64,000 nucleotides of DNA from Pelagicoccus mobilis (GTDB lineage Bacteria; Verrucomicrobiota; Verrucomicrobiia; Opitutales; Opitutaceae), in NCBI RefSeq assembly GCF_016595505.1, contig NZ_JAENIL010000023.1, positions 52,062 to 116,061 of the forward strand, in the 5' to 3' direction. The position numbers and the translations under genes are program-made. The notes below the pieces were generated by a model. That model was not told the origin of the DNA. It ran no database searches and worked only from the letters and a program-made list of their open reading frames with translations. Below, piece by piece: positions 53,491 through 62,878 of this stretch. Every line of letters begins with the position of its first letter. Positions within the stretch are counted from its first letter, which is position 1.

Positions 53491-54723
53491 ATGTCTCTCC
53501 TTGAAAATGTTGGTCCGGTAAAAGTTGAAATTCGCAAGAATGAGCGCGGAGCATATTCGCTTTTACGTGATGGACGTCCTTTCTGGGTAAAGGGTGCGGC
53601 CGGCTACCAGCACTTGGAGAGGCTGGTTGAAGTGGGTGGAAACTCGGTGAGGACTTGGGGGATGGATCAAACCGAGGCTGCCTTGCCGGAGATTCGACGT
53701 TGGGGGCTTACGCTCTGCGCGGGATTGTGGCTGGTGCCTCCGAGGCTGGGGTTCGATTACAACGAGGAAGAGGGGCGTGCTAAGCAGTTTGAGTTGATCA
53801 AAGAGCAGGTCCTCTCCTTGCGCGACCAGCCGTGTTTGTTGATGTGGGGAGTGGGTAACGAGCTGGAGCTCGGAGTGCAGGCTGACTGTAGCGTCTGGCA
53901 GGCGGTTGAAGAGGTGGCCTCCTTTATCAAGGAGGTGGACTCTCTCCATCCAGTTATGACGGTGTTGGCTTCGGTGAATGTTGATGCCTTGCGTTGCATC
54001 GAGGAGTTTTGCCCGTCGATTGATCTCGTTTGTTTCAATTCCTATGGAGATCTCGAGCAGGTCCAAGGAAAGCTGGACCGGGCGGGATGGAATTTTCCTT
54101 ACCTTGTTACTGAGTGGGGCTGGGATGGGCATTGGGAAGTGCCTAAGACGGAGTGGGGGGCTGAAATTGAGCCCACTTCTACCGAGAAGGCCAAGCAGGT
54201 TCGGCGGCGTTATCGGAGGCTGGGAGAGGCGCATGAGCAATGCCTCGGTAGCTACCTCTTCCTATGGGGCTGCAAGCAGGAGAGAACTCCAACCTGGTAT
54301 GGTGTTTTTGATGCCGAGGGACGGGAGACGGAAGCAGTCGGCGCGATCGAAGCGCGATGGACGGGGAAGGCTGAGAAAACGGTTTGCCCGCGGATCTCTC
54401 CGATCCACATCAAAGGTTGCTTATCGTGGAAGAGCCTCGTTTTTGAAAGGGGCGAGGAGGTACGTGCTGATTTCGATCTGGAACGCGGCTCAATCAGCGA
54501 GGCTGATGTTCATTGGGCTGTGGCCGAAGAAAGCACGGACAAGCGTGTGGGAGGGGACACGGAGGCGGCCCCCTGTCTTGTCGAGTGCCGGATCACTTGG
54601 GTTTCGGCGACCGAGATCGTTTTCCGTGTTCCAGCTGAAGCTGGAGACTACCGTTTGTTTCTGAAAGTGCAGGGCGCGGATCAAACAATTGCGACTGCCA
54701 ACTTTCCTTTCCGCGTAGAATAG
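53491..54723 (+). CDS. Cytosolic clan GH-A-like glycosidase
   Basis: A 410-residue protein without a signal peptide. The core has FWVKGAAGYQHLERLVEVGGNSVRTWG-type sequence that resembles the TIM-barrel part of GH2-type enzymes. LMWGVGNELEL has the Asn123-Glu124 acid/base pattern, and LVTEWGWDGHW has Glu208 as likely nucleophile. The N-terminal jelly-roll domains of canonical GH2 are missing, and a beta-sandwich-like C-terminus (about 310-410) is present. The GH family cannot be assigned from pattern alone. It lies 11 bases after the symporter and 16 bases before the convergent lacI, so its task is probably on imported glucan oligomers. Confidence 0.75.
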   Translation: MSLLENVGPVKVEIRKNERGAYSLLRDGRPFWVKGAAGYQHLERLVEVGGNSVRTWGMDQTEAALPEIRRWGLTLCAGLWLVPPRLGFDYNEEEGRAKQFELIKEQVLSLRDQPCLLMWGVGNELELGVQADCSVWQAVEEVASFIKEVDSLHPVMTVLASVNVDALRCIEEFCPSIDLVCFNSYGDLEQVQGKLDRAGWNFPYLVTEWGWDGHWEVPKTEWGAEIEPTSTEKAKQVRRRYRRLGEAHEQCLGSYLFLWGCKQERTPTWYGVFDAEGRETEAVGAIEARWTGKAEKTVCPRISPIHIKGCLSWKSLVFERGEEVRADFDLERGSISEADVHWAVAEESTDKRVGGDTEAAPCLVECRITWVSATEIVFRVPAEAGDYRLFLKVQGADQTIATANFPFRVE

Positions 54724-54738
54724 CGAGGCGCGTGTGTC

Positions 54739-55794
54739 CTAGTGGGATGGAGGAGCGGAGGTTTCGCCCTCTACGAATTCGCCTGATACCTGTACGTTTC
54801 GCCGGCTAGTGTTTGGATGGTCGATCTTGCGGATCAGAGAGCTGACCGCCGAGATTCCGATGTCGCGGAACGGGATGCGTAGGGAGGTTAACTGGGGCAT
54901 GCCTTCAGGAGGGGGGGTGCCGTCGAATCCGGTGATCGAGCATTCGCCTGGGACTGAGATCCCGAAGTCCTGGAAGTTTTTCAGCAAGTCGTAAGCTTGG
55001 TGATCTGCTCCGCAGACCCAGGCGGTGACGCCTTGTTCGCGAGTGAGCTGGGCTGCTTTGCGGTAGAGTTGGTCGAGCGGGAGTTGCTCGTCGGGGCGAA
55101 GGTTGAGGATGAAATCCGTATTTAGCTCCAGACCGAAGCGGTAGAGGTTTTCGGCGTAGGCTCCGAAGCGGCGCTCTACCCATGGGGTGTGGACTGGGTA
55201 TTTCCAGGTGAGAAAACCGATGCGCTTATGCCCTAGCTCTACTAGGTGTTGCATCATGCGAGAGATGCCACGGATCTGGTCAGGTAGGATGCAATCGACG
55301 TCGCAATCGTCGTAGTCTTCGAGAACGGAGACGGTGGGGAATTTGGACATGACGTTGCGCACGGCTTCTTCCTTGAGGGGATAGATCAAGATGGCGCCTT
55401 TCCAGTCGAGGCAGCTTACGCCTTTCACGATTTGGCGTGCTCGTGGTTGGGGTAGAAAAGAGGTTGGGTCGACGTAGAAGGCTTCGACTTCTAGCTTCTC
55501 GATGGCGGCTTTTTCGTTGATGCCGGTAAACAGCTCTTCGGCAGTCTTGTGGTCGTCTTCGGACAGGCGTTCCTCGCTCATGCCCACGATTACGGAGAGC
55601 TTTCTTCTATCCGAGAGTTTCGCGTTGTTGCCGGAGCGTTGGGCGGAGTAAGAATAGCCCATTTCCGCGGCAAGTCGGAATACTTTAGCGCGTGTCTCCG
55701 GATTGATCTTCGGGTGGTTGGTGAAGCAACGCGAAACGGTGGTTCGGGATAGGTTTAGCTGGTCGGCGATTAGCTTCTGATTCAATTTGGACAT
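54739..55794 (-). CDS. LacI-family transcriptional regulator
   Basis: The 351-residue protein has a LacI-type N-terminal helix-turn-helix (KLIADQLNLSRTTVSRCFTNHPKINPET) and a periplasmic-binding-like effector domain with YDLLKNFQDFGISVPGECSITGFDG near the C-terminus. Genes of this kind usually repress nearby sugar-utilisation genes and are released by a sugar inducer. It lies in the middle of the glucan locus, divergent from the phosphorylase-like gene. Its own promoter region contains a TGCA-N6-TGCA site between -35 and -10 hexamers (see 55795-56133), implying autoregulation. The inducer is unknown. Confidence 0.95.
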   Translation of the reverse strand: MSKLNQKLIADQLNLSRTTVSRCFTNHPKINPETRAKVFRLAAEMGYSYSAQRSGNNAKLSDRRKLSVIVGMSEERLSEDDHKTAEELFTGINEKAAIEKLEVEAFYVDPTSFLPQPRARQIVKGVSCLDWKGAILIYPLKEEAVRNVMSKFPTVSVLEDYDDCDVDCILPDQIRGISRMMQHLVELGHKRIGFLTWKYPVHTPWVERRFGAYAENLYRFGLELNTDFILNLRPDEQLPLDQLYRKAAQLTREQGVTAWVCGADHQAYDLLKNFQDFGISVPGECSITGFDGTPPPEGMPQLTSLRIPFRDIGISAVSSLIRKIDHPNTSRRNVQVSGEFVEGETSAPPSH

Positions 55795-56133
55795 CGATTT
55801 CGAGTATTTTCGTAGCTTGAGGTCGCCTGATCAGCGAGCAATGTAAAAGGCGTTATTTGGATTAAACTAAAGTCTTGATAACCTGCAAAATAATGCAATT
55901 CAAAAGCGCGGTTAGACCGTGTCCCCTAACTGTTGAATCATAGTCAAGATCGCTCGTTTCGACCCTAGGATTATGATTTGTGATTGCATTAAAGTGCACC
56001 TTGTGATCTTGTTTGAGAGGTGATCCCTCCTAGAGGCAGGAAAGTGCTGGGGGCTTTTTAAGGTGGATCGCACGCCGAAACCGGTGGTGGCGGATCTGAT
56101 AACTAGAATCAAAGAGACAGAAACTTATTGGCT
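55795..56133. promoter_or_regulatory. Divergent promoter region with two LacI operator candidates
   Basis: Two TGCA-N6-TGCA sites occur: TGCAAAATAATGCA (55884-55897) and TGCATTAAAGTGCA (55985-55998). The first lies exactly in the 17-base spacer of a minus-strand promoter candidate for lacI (TTGAAT at 55903-55898, TATCAA at 55880-55875). The second is just downstream of TATGAT (55972-55977), a possible -10 for the plus-strand gene. No gene was seen in the region. Confidence 0.55.
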
Positions 56134-59100
56134 ATGAGTGTAGACGTTTTGGAAGAAAAGGCGCTGGGAGCCCAGCATGGTATCAATGGATTCGTGGAGA
56201 TTGACGGAGAGTCTTTTCTTCGGATCGACAATGTGGGTGAGATGGATCCGTTTTTGATGAATGTGGTGAGTTCCACGGATCATTGGATGTTTATCGGAAG
56301 CAACGGAGCTCTGACCGCTGGGCGAAAGGATGCTGATAACTCGCTTTTTCCATACTACACTCAAGACAAGCTTTTCGAATTGGCTGAGACGACGGGTAGC
56401 GTCAGTAAAATATGGGTTGAGAGGGGGGGGCAGAAGGTTCTTTGGGAACCGGTATCGAAGGACGAAGCGGGCGAGTGTTGCGTGCGGAGGCTGTACAAGA
56501 GTGTTGTTGGAACGCGCGTGATCTTCGAGGAGGAGCGTGTGGATCTTCAGCTGCGTTTTCGTTACGAGTGGAGCTTTAGCGAGAGCTTTGGGTTCGTGAG
56601 GAAGGCGAGCGTGGAGAATCTTGGGGAAGGTGCTGTTGAGCTTCGCATTTTAGACGGTATCCAAAATTTGGTGCCTTATGGCCTGGATCAGGCGTTCATG
56701 AACCAGTTTAGCAACCTGGCGGACGCATATAAGAAGAACGAGCTTTTGAGCGATGTCGGCTTAGCGCTTTATTACCTTAGCTCGATTCCGACGGACAGGG
56801 CTGAGCCGAGCGAGGGCTTGAAGGCGACTGTTGCCTGGTCGCCCGATGCGAAAGCGAGTTCCGTGCTCTTAAGTTCTCGGCAGATTGAGCGTTTCTGCGC
56901 GGGGGAACCGTTGAATAGCGAGTTTGACCTGCGAGCCCAGCGTGGAGCTTATCTTGTCCAGTTGGAGAAGAGCTTGGGTGCTGGGGAAATCGACTCCTGG
57001 AATATTGTTGCAGATATTAATTGCGATGCTGGCAAGGTCGTCGCCTTGCGACGGAAGTTGGCGGATGCACCGGCTCTTCTGAGGGAGGTACGTGCGGAAG
57101 TGGAGGCGAATCGGGATGGCGTTTGGTCGAAGGTGGCTTCTGCGGATGGAGTGCAATTGACTGCGGATCGAGCTCGGGACGCGCGTCACTTCTCGAACAC
57201 TATGTTCAACGTGATGCGTGGAGGCGTATTCGTGAATGGATACGAAATCGAGGTCGATGAGTTCGTGCGTTATTTAAAGTCGATGAACCGCTCGATGGCC
57301 GGTGCGTTCGAAGACGAGTTGCGTGGGCTTGGAGTGAGTGTCTCGCGACAGAAGTTGCTGGAGTGGACGGCGACGAAAGATAGCCCGGATCTGGTCCGTT
57401 TGGCTGGCGAGTATTTGCCTTTGACGTTCAGCCGCAGGCATGGGGACCCGAGTCGTCCTTGGAACAAGTTCTCGATCGAGACAGTTGATGCCCAAGGACA
57501 GCCAGTTTTGGCTTACCAGGGAAATTGGCGTGACATCTTTCAGAATTGGGAACCGCTCGGGTATTCATATCCTGGCTACTTGGAGGGAATGGTTTCGCGT
57601 TTCCTGAACGCGTCCACAGCCGATGGCTACAATCCGTACCGCGTATCGAACTCCGGATTCGATTGGGAGACGATCGAGCCTGACGAAGCTTGGTCGAACA
57701 TTGGATATTGGGGAGATCACCAAATCGCTTATCTGTTGAAGCTCCTTGAGGCGATGGACCGTTTCCAGCCGGGTGCTCTGGACCAAAAGCTTGCGGAAAA
57801 GGTCTTTGTTCATGCTCACGTTCCTTATCGGATTCGCTCGTTCGAGCAGATTCTTGAGGATCCGAGAAATAGCGTGGACTATGACGATGAGGCATCGGAG
57901 CGACTGCTCGAGGCTGCTTCGAAAGAGGGCGCGGATGGTAAGTTGTTGCTTGATAGAGAGGGACAGGTGGTGCGTGCCAACTTGTTGGAGAAGCTGCTGG
58001 TGCCCTTGTTGGCGAAGGTTTCGAATTTTGTCCCGGATGGAGGGATTTGGATGAACACGCAGCGTCCCGAGTGGAACGATGCGAATAACGCTCTGGTGGG
58101 GTATGGCATATCGGTCGTGACTTTGTGTTACACGAATCGGTATCTGGAGTTGCTTGAGCGTTTGGTTGATCGGATGCCGGACGGAGGCGTGTTCGAGTTT
58201 GACGCTGCGTTGGCTGAGTTCCTGGAAACGCAAACGGGTGTGTTTAACCGTTTCGCGGATGACTTGGAGCGGGGGTTCACTGCGGAAGCTCGATTTGGAA
58301 TGTTGAAAGAGCTTGGCGTTGCTGGTGAGAGCTATCGTGAGAAGGTGTATTCTCGCGAGCTGGGCGCTGGTGTATGTCGCGTGTCGAAGGAGAATCTCAA
58401 GTCTTTCGTGGGCTTGGCTCTTCGTTTTGTGGGGGCTTCTATCGACTCGAATCGTCGTTCGGATGGTTTGTTCCACTCTTATAATTTGCTGCAGCTTGCC
58501 GGAGAGCAGGTTGATATTGATCGTTTGCAAGTGATGCTTGAGGGGCAGGTTGCTGCTTTAAGCTCGGGCAGGCTAAAAGCGAGCGAGGCTCGAGAGTTGG
58601 TGGAAGGGCTCCGTGAGAGCGAGTTGTATCGGGAAGATGTTCAAAGCTATCTTTTGTATCCAGATCGTGAATTGCCGAGTTTTCTAGAGAAGAACGTAAT
58701 CGCGGAAGGGGATGTGGAGCGTTTTCCTGTGTTTGCGCAAATGCTTGAGCGTGGCGACGGCCGAATTTTGTACCGAGATGTTGATGGCGTTTGCCGTTTC
58801 AATGGGGCGTTTCGCAATAGTGGCGATTTGGTCGCTGCTTGGGAGGGGCTTCAGGGCGAGTACGCGTTAGATTCGGAGTCTGAATCTCTTGAGGAGGCCG
58901 TAGCTGTGTTCGAGGGCGTGTTCGATCACCGTCGCTTCACGGGCCGCAGCGGTACTTTCTTTGCCTACGAAGGCCTTGGGAGCGTCTATTGGCATATGGT
59001 GTCGAAGCTCGTTTTGGCGATCCAGGAGAATTGTCAGGCTCACGCGGATGCAGACGAACGTGATCGGGAGGCCTTGGAGCTTGCGTATTTCGAGACGTTG

Positions 59101-59583
59101 CTGGGGCTGGGCTTGGATAAGACGCCGCAGGAGTATGGGGCGTTTCCGACCGATGCTTATTCGCACACGCCTGCGCATGCTCGGGCTCAGCAGCCAGGAA
59201 TGACGGGACAAGTGAAGGAGGACGTGCTTGTGCGCTGGGCGGAGCTTGGGCTCGAAGTGGAAGAGGGGCGTATTTTGCTTCGCCCCATTCTTCTCAAGCG
59301 TAGTGAATTTCTGGATTCGAGTGCGGAATTCGAATATCTGGACGTTTCAGGTGCGAACCGAACGCTCTCTCTTGAGGCAGGTCAGATGGCGTTTAGCATT
59401 TGTCAGACTCCGATCGTGCTTACCATTGGGGCTAGCAAGTCGACTTGTGTTTCGTTCACTGATGGCGCTCAGCAACAGAGTTCAGGCTGTGGTCTGTCGG
59501 TGTCGGATAGCTCTGCGGTTTTTGAGCGAAAGGGACGCGTGCGTCGGGTGGAATTTGTTATTCCTGAAGATGCTCTGCTTTAA
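56134..59583 (+). CDS. Large glycoside-phosphorylase-like enzyme of the glucan locus
   Basis: From the ATG at 56134 the protein has 1149 residues and no signal peptide. An N-terminal beta-sandwich-like region precedes a long (alpha/alpha)6-type core with NWRDIFQNWEPLGYSYPGYLE, FDWETIEPDEAWSNIGYWGDHQ and TQRPEWNDANNALVG. The EWNDANNAL block (residue 646 onward) is placed like the catalytic Asp region of GH94/GH149 phosphorylases. The length matches large GH149-type beta-1,3-glucan phosphorylases rather than GH94 cellobiose phosphorylase, but the exact family is not decided from pattern. It probably splits imported glucan oligomers with phosphate in the cytosol. The stop overlaps the convergent thiE by a few bases. 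Confidence 0.7.
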   Translation: MSVDVLEEKALGAQHGINGFVEIDGESFLRIDNVGEMDPFLMNVVSSTDHWMFIGSNGALTAGRKDADNSLFPYYTQDKLFELAETTGSVSKIWVERGGQKVLWEPVSKDEAGECCVRRLYKSVVGTRVIFEEERVDLQLRFRYEWSFSESFGFVRKASVENLGEGAVELRILDGIQNLVPYGLDQAFMNQFSNLADAYKKNELLSDVGLALYYLSSIPTDRAEPSEGLKATVAWSPDAKASSVLLSSRQIERFCAGEPLNSEFDLRAQRGAYLVQLEKSLGAGEIDSWNIVADINCDAGKVVALRRKLADAPALLREVRAEVEANRDGVWSKVASADGVQLTADRARDARHFSNTMFNVMRGGVFVNGYEIEVDEFVRYLKSMNRSMAGAFEDELRGLGVSVSRQKLLEWTATKDSPDLVRLAGEYLPLTFSRRHGDPSRPWNKFSIETVDAQGQPVLAYQGNWRDIFQNWEPLGYSYPGYLEGMVSRFLNASTADGYNPYRVSNSGFDWETIEPDEAWSNIGYWGDHQIAYLLKLLEAMDRFQPGALDQKLAEKVFVHAHVPYRIRSFEQILEDPRNSVDYDDEASERLLEAASKEGADGKLLLDREGQVVRANLLEKLLVPLLAKVSNFVPDGGIWMNTQRPEWNDANNALVGYGISVVTLCYTNRYLELLERLVDRMPDGGVFEFDAALAEFLETQTGVFNRFADDLERGFTAEARFGMLKELGVAGESYREKVYSRELGAGVCRVSKENLKSFVGLALRFVGASIDSNRRSDGLFHSYNLLQLAGEQVDIDRLQVMLEGQVAALSSGRLKASEARELVEGLRESELYREDVQSYLLYPDRELPSFLEKNVIAEGDVERFPVFAQMLERGDGRILYRDVDGVCRFNGAFRNSGDLVAAWEGLQGEYALDSESESLEEAVAVFEGVFDHRRFTGRSGTFFAYEGLGSVYWHMVSKLVLAIQENCQAHADADERDREALELAYFETLLGLGLDKTPQEYGAFPTDAYSHTPAHARAQQPGMTGQVKEDVLVRWAELGLEVEEGRILLRPILLKRSEFLDSSAEFEYLDVSGANRTLSLEAGQMAFSICQTPIVLTIGASKSTCVSFTDGAQQQSSGCGLSVSDSSAVFERKGRVRRVEFVIPEDALL

Positions 59584-60236
59584 GCTTCGACTAGCTTGAT
59601 ACTTTGTTGGACTGCGGCGTTGGTGTCGGCGTCGCAGAGAACGTCCGATACTGTGACGATCCGTTTCGCTCCGGCTTGCTTCACTTGGTTGATGTTGCCG
59701 CGGTTGATTCCGCCGATGCAGAAGTAAGGGAGCTGGGGGGCTAGCTTCGCTACGTAGCGGACGAGCTCGAGCCCTACAGGTGTGTAGGTGGGCTTTGTCT
59801 GTGTTGCGAAGACTGGTCCGACTGCGAAGTAGGAGAGTGTATCCGAGCCTAGCGCGATCGCCCTTTCTGCCTGATCGGGCGAATGGGTGGAGAGTCCTAG
59901 GATCCGGTCTGGGCCAAGGCGTTGGCGGGCTTCCTTGGCTGGGAGGTCGTCTTGTCCGACGTGCAGGCCAAGGCCTGGAAAGCGTAGACAGAGGTCGATG
60001 TCGTCGTTGATGACGAGGTGGGGCTGCTCGCTGAGGGGAGTGTCGAGTGCTTCGCGTAGGGCGAGGATTTGTTCGGTGAGCCGTAGGCGTTGCTCGGCGG
60101 TGGATCCCTTGGCGCGGATTTGAATGATGCCTGCTCCTCCCGCTGCGAGGGCTTGGTATTTATCTGTCCACGCCTCTGGGGTGACGTAGCCGGTGTCTAG
60201 GATGCCGTAGAAGGAAATCTTGTCGATCGGGAGCAT
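59580..60236 (-). CDS. thiE: Thiamine-phosphate synthase
   Basis: ThiE joins the hydroxymethylpyrimidine and thiazole phosphates to form thiamine phosphate. The 218-residue protein shows IQIRAKGSTAEQRLRL, LVINDDIDLCL, LHVGQDDLPAKEAR, ILGLSTHS, YFAVGPVFATQTKP and FCIGGINRGNI, the classical TIM-barrel ThiE/TenI positions. The usual 'GlHvGQ.D' is intact. No thiamine riboswitch was seen upstream. It is the last gene of the strand run accB, accC, asp23, amaP, thiE, with about 60 bases after the amaP-like stop on the minus strand... the gap holds nothing recognisable. It ends against the phosphorylase-like gene. Confidence 0.93.
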   Translation of the reverse strand: MLPIDKISFYGILDTGYVTPEAWTDKYQALAAGGAGIIQIRAKGSTAEQRLRLTEQILALREALDTPLSEQPHLVINDDIDLCLRFPGLGLHVGQDDLPAKEARQRLGPDRILGLSTHSPDQAERAIALGSDTLSYFAVGPVFATQTKPTYTPVGLELVRYVAKLAPQLPYFCIGGINRGNINQVKQAGAKRIVTVSDVLCDADTNAAVQQSIKLVEA

Positions 60237-60298
60237 GTGGAGGCGTTTTGGCCTTTGCTCCGGATTTGTCTAACAAAACCGGCGAGGATGCGGATGGT

Positions 60299-60844
60299 TT
60301 ATGCTTTTGGCGTTTGCTTTTCCTCTTCTGCGTCGGCGGGAGGAAGATTGACGGAGGAATTGCCAGAGAGGAGCTGTGAGGTGGCTTCCGGTTCGGAATC
60401 TGCGGGATCCGGGAGGTCTGCAGCCTCGTTGCTGAAGCTTTTCACGACGATCTGAATTTCGCCGATCTGATCAAAGCTAAGGGATTTTTGGAGAAGAGCG
60501 GTGATGTGTTCCTGCACGCGTTCGCAAACAGCCTTGAGGTTGTCTGGCCGGGTGAGGCGGAGCTCTACCAAGGCCGTGACTTTGTTGTTCTTAACGCGAA
60601 TGACGGGCCTCGCCGCTTCGACCCATTCATCGAGCAAGCACGCTGAGCGAACGAGCTCTTGCAGAGCTTTTCGTGAAACCAGCACGCTTCCTGCGTCGCC
60701 ACTGAATGCGGTGAGGTGCGCGGGCGGTTTTTTGAAGATCAGACGGAGCCCGATCAGCAGAAAGGCGAACGCTACAATAGCTACCCCGATTTGTACGGGG
60801 GTAAGCTGGGTGAAGAATTCTACTGCTGAATCTAAGGGCTCCAT
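60299..60844 (-). CDS. AmaP-like Asp23-anchoring membrane protein
   Basis: The 181-residue protein has one N-terminal transmembrane helix (VQIGVAIVAFAFLLIGLRLIF) followed by a soluble domain with ALVELRLTRPDNLKAVCERVQEHI and QIVVKSF, related to the Asp23/Gls24 fold, and an acidic low-complexity tail. In Firmicutes AmaP anchors Asp23 to the membrane; the adjacent Asp23 gene upstream (23 bases) supports the same pairing here. The partner role is inferred from the architecture and neighbourhood. Confidence 0.75.
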   Translation of the reverse strand: MEPLDSAVEFFTQLTPVQIGVAIVAFAFLLIGLRLIFKKPPAHLTAFSGDAGSVLVSRKALQELVRSACLLDEWVEAARPVIRVKNNKVTALVELRLTRPDNLKAVCERVQEHITALLQKSLSFDQIGEIQIVVKSFSNEAADLPDPADSEPEATSQLLSGNSSVNLPPADAEEEKQTPKA

Positions 60845-60867
60845 TTACTGGTTTTCAGAGCAGGGCG

Positions 60868-61305
60868 CTACTCTGAGAGAGTAGCGTTTTCGGAGTCCGC
60901 CGACTTCTTGGCGGCTTCCACTTCCTCTGGCATCTTGACGCCTTCGATGACGACGTCGACTGCGCCGACCGTTTTGCCAGTCATGTTGGTCACTTGCTTT
61001 CCGACGATGAGCTGGAGGTTTTCGGCGGTTTTGGCGAGTTCGACTCCGTATTCCATGTGAACGCGGAGCTCGATGAGGTAGTTGCCGCCTTCGTCTTCTG
61101 AAACGCGGACTCCCTTGTCGTAATCCTTGCTGGAGAAGAGGGCGGATACGTTTTCGATGAAGCTGCCGCCTACGCCGACGACGCCCTTTACGCTAGTGGC
61201 AGCCATCTTGACGATAGTAGCGACCACGGTGTGGTTGACCTTGATTTGGCCGAGAGTTCCGTCCTGATCGTCGCCGATCTCGATGGTTGGTTCTTGTTGT
61301 TCCAT
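60868..61305 (-). CDS. Asp23/Gls24 family envelope stress protein
   Basis: A 145-residue protein with the Asp23 fold: GQIKVNHTVVATIVKMAATSVKGVVGVGG, then YLIELRVHMEYGVELAKTAE, and a C-terminal VDVVIEGVKMPE. This family was characterised as a membrane-associated envelope stress protein in Gram-positive bacteria. It lies 23 bases upstream of the AmaP-like gene and about 126 bases downstream of accC on the same strand. The function in a Gram-negative cell is not established; association with fatty-acid synthesis genes is suggestive only. Confidence 0.88.
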   Translation of the reverse strand: MEQQEPTIEIGDDQDGTLGQIKVNHTVVATIVKMAATSVKGVVGVGGSFIENVSALFSSKDYDKGVRVSEDEGGNYLIELRVHMEYGVELAKTAENLQLIVGKQVTNMTGKTVGAVDVVIEGVKMPEEVEAAKKSADSENATLSE

Positions 61306-61431
61306 TGTGTGAAGCTATTTCTATGGTTTGGGTAACGCTTAACAGAACTGTGTCGCGATTAGTTTAGAAAAGTTCCTATCTGTTGCGGGGTTGTATGTAA
61401 ATCCCTATGAGGAACTTGGCTGGAAAATAAG

Positions 61432-62787
61432 CTAGTCGAGTTTTGGATTTCGCTCAGCGAAGTCTTCCATGAACTTGGTGGTCGCTTTGCCTGCGAGGAA
61501 GTCGGGGTCGCTGACAATCGCCTTTTGGAGGGGGATTGTGGTTTTGATGCCGCGAATGAGGTATTCGCTAAGGGCTCGGTACATTCGCTGGCTCGCGATC
61601 TCTCTGGTAGCTCCGTAGGTGATGAGCTTGCCGATCATGCTGTCGTAGTAGGGGGGGATCTTGTATCCTCCGTAGCAATGGGAGTCGACGCGAACGCCAT
61701 GGCCGCCTGGAGCGTAGTAGAGGTCGATTGTGCCAGGGCTCGGGATGAAGTTGCGAGCGGGATCCTCTGCATTGATGCGACACTCAATGGCATGCTTGGT
61801 GATCTTGATGTCCTCTTGTTTGAAGGCGAGTTTCTCGCCTTGCGCGACAAGCAGCTGTTGTTTGATGAGGTCGATTCCAGTCACTTCCTCTGTGACGGGA
61901 TGCTCCACTTGGATACGCGTGTTCATCTCGAGGAAGTAGAAGTTTCCATCGGGATCCACGAGGAACTCGATCGTCCCTGCGCCTTCGTAGTTGGCCGCCT
62001 TGGTGGCTGCTACGGCGGCTTCGCCCATGCGCTTGCGAAGGTCTTCGCTTACGAAGGGGGAGGGGGCTTCTTCGATGAGCTTTTGGTGGCGACGCTGGAT
62101 AGAGCAGTCGCGTTCGCCGAGGTGAACTACGTTGCCGTGTTGGTCGGCGAGAACTTGGAACTCGATGTGGCGTGGGTTCTCGATGTACTTCTCGATGAGA
62201 ACCTCGCCATTGCCGAAGGCTTTTTCTGCCTCGCTGCGAGCCATGATGAACTCCTTGCGGAGAGAAATGTCGTTGCGCGCGATACGAAGGCCCTTTCCGC
62301 CGCCGCCAGCCACGGCCTTGATCATTACAGGGTAGCCTACTTCGCTAGCGATCTTAACCGCTTCATCCTCGGATTCGACTGTGCCGTCGCTACCACCGCA
62401 GACGGGTACGCCAACTTCCTTCACGGTTTCTTTGGCTACCGCTTTGTCGCCCATCTTGCGTATGGATTCTGCGGATGGGCCAATGAACTTGATGTTGCAG
62501 GATTCGCATTGTTCGGCGAAGTCGGCGTTTTCCGCGAGGAAGCCGTATCCGGGGTGGATGCCGTCTACGTCCGCTATTTCTGCGGCACTGAGAATGCGGT
62601 CGGCTTTGAGATAGCTCTCTGGTCCCGCTGCTGGTCCGATGCAGATCGCTTCGTCGGCGAGTTGAACGTGAAGGGACTCGATGTCGGCCTCCGAATAGAC
62701 TGCAAGTGTCTTGATGCCCATTTCGCGGCAGGCGCGAACGATGCGAAGGGCGATTTCACCGCGGTTTGCGATTAGTACTTTCTCCAT
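61432..62787 (-). CDS. accC: Acetyl-CoA carboxylase, biotin carboxylase subunit
   Basis: AccC carboxylates the biotin of AccB with bicarbonate and ATP for fatty acid synthesis. The 451-residue protein has [100 protein letters not shown] and ECRINAED, all family hallmarks. The start and length are standard. It lies 91 bases after accB on the same strand, the usual accBC order, and before asp23. Confidence 0.98.
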   Translation of the reverse strand: MEKVLIANRGEIALRIVRACREMGIKTLAVYSEADIESLHVQLADEAICIGPAAGPESYLKADRILSAAEIADVDGIHPGYGFLAENADFAEQCESCNIKFIGPSAESIRKMGDKAVAKETVKEVGVPVCGGSDGTVESEDEAVKIASEVGYPVMIKAVAGGGGKGLRIARNDISLRKEFIMARSEAEKAFGNGEVLIEKYIENPRHIEFQVLADQHGNVVHLGERDCSIQRRHQKLIEEAPSPFVSEDLRKRMGEAAVAATKAANYEGAGTIEFLVDPDGNFYFLEMNTRIQVEHPVTEEVTGIDLIKQQLLVAQGEKLAFKQEDIKITKHAIECRINAEDPARNFIPSPGTIDLYYAPGGHGVRVDSHCYGGYKIPPYYDSMIGKLITYGATREIASQRMYRALSEYLIRGIKTTIPLQKAIVSDPDFLAGKATTKFMEDFAERNPKLD

Positions 62788-62878
62788 TTGCGAAAGGTGT
62801 TTGGTGGGAAAATATTGCGAGCCGAACCCTGCAGGCTCGACTCTATTAAGGGGGAGGGCGCTTGTGCCCGATCGTAGT

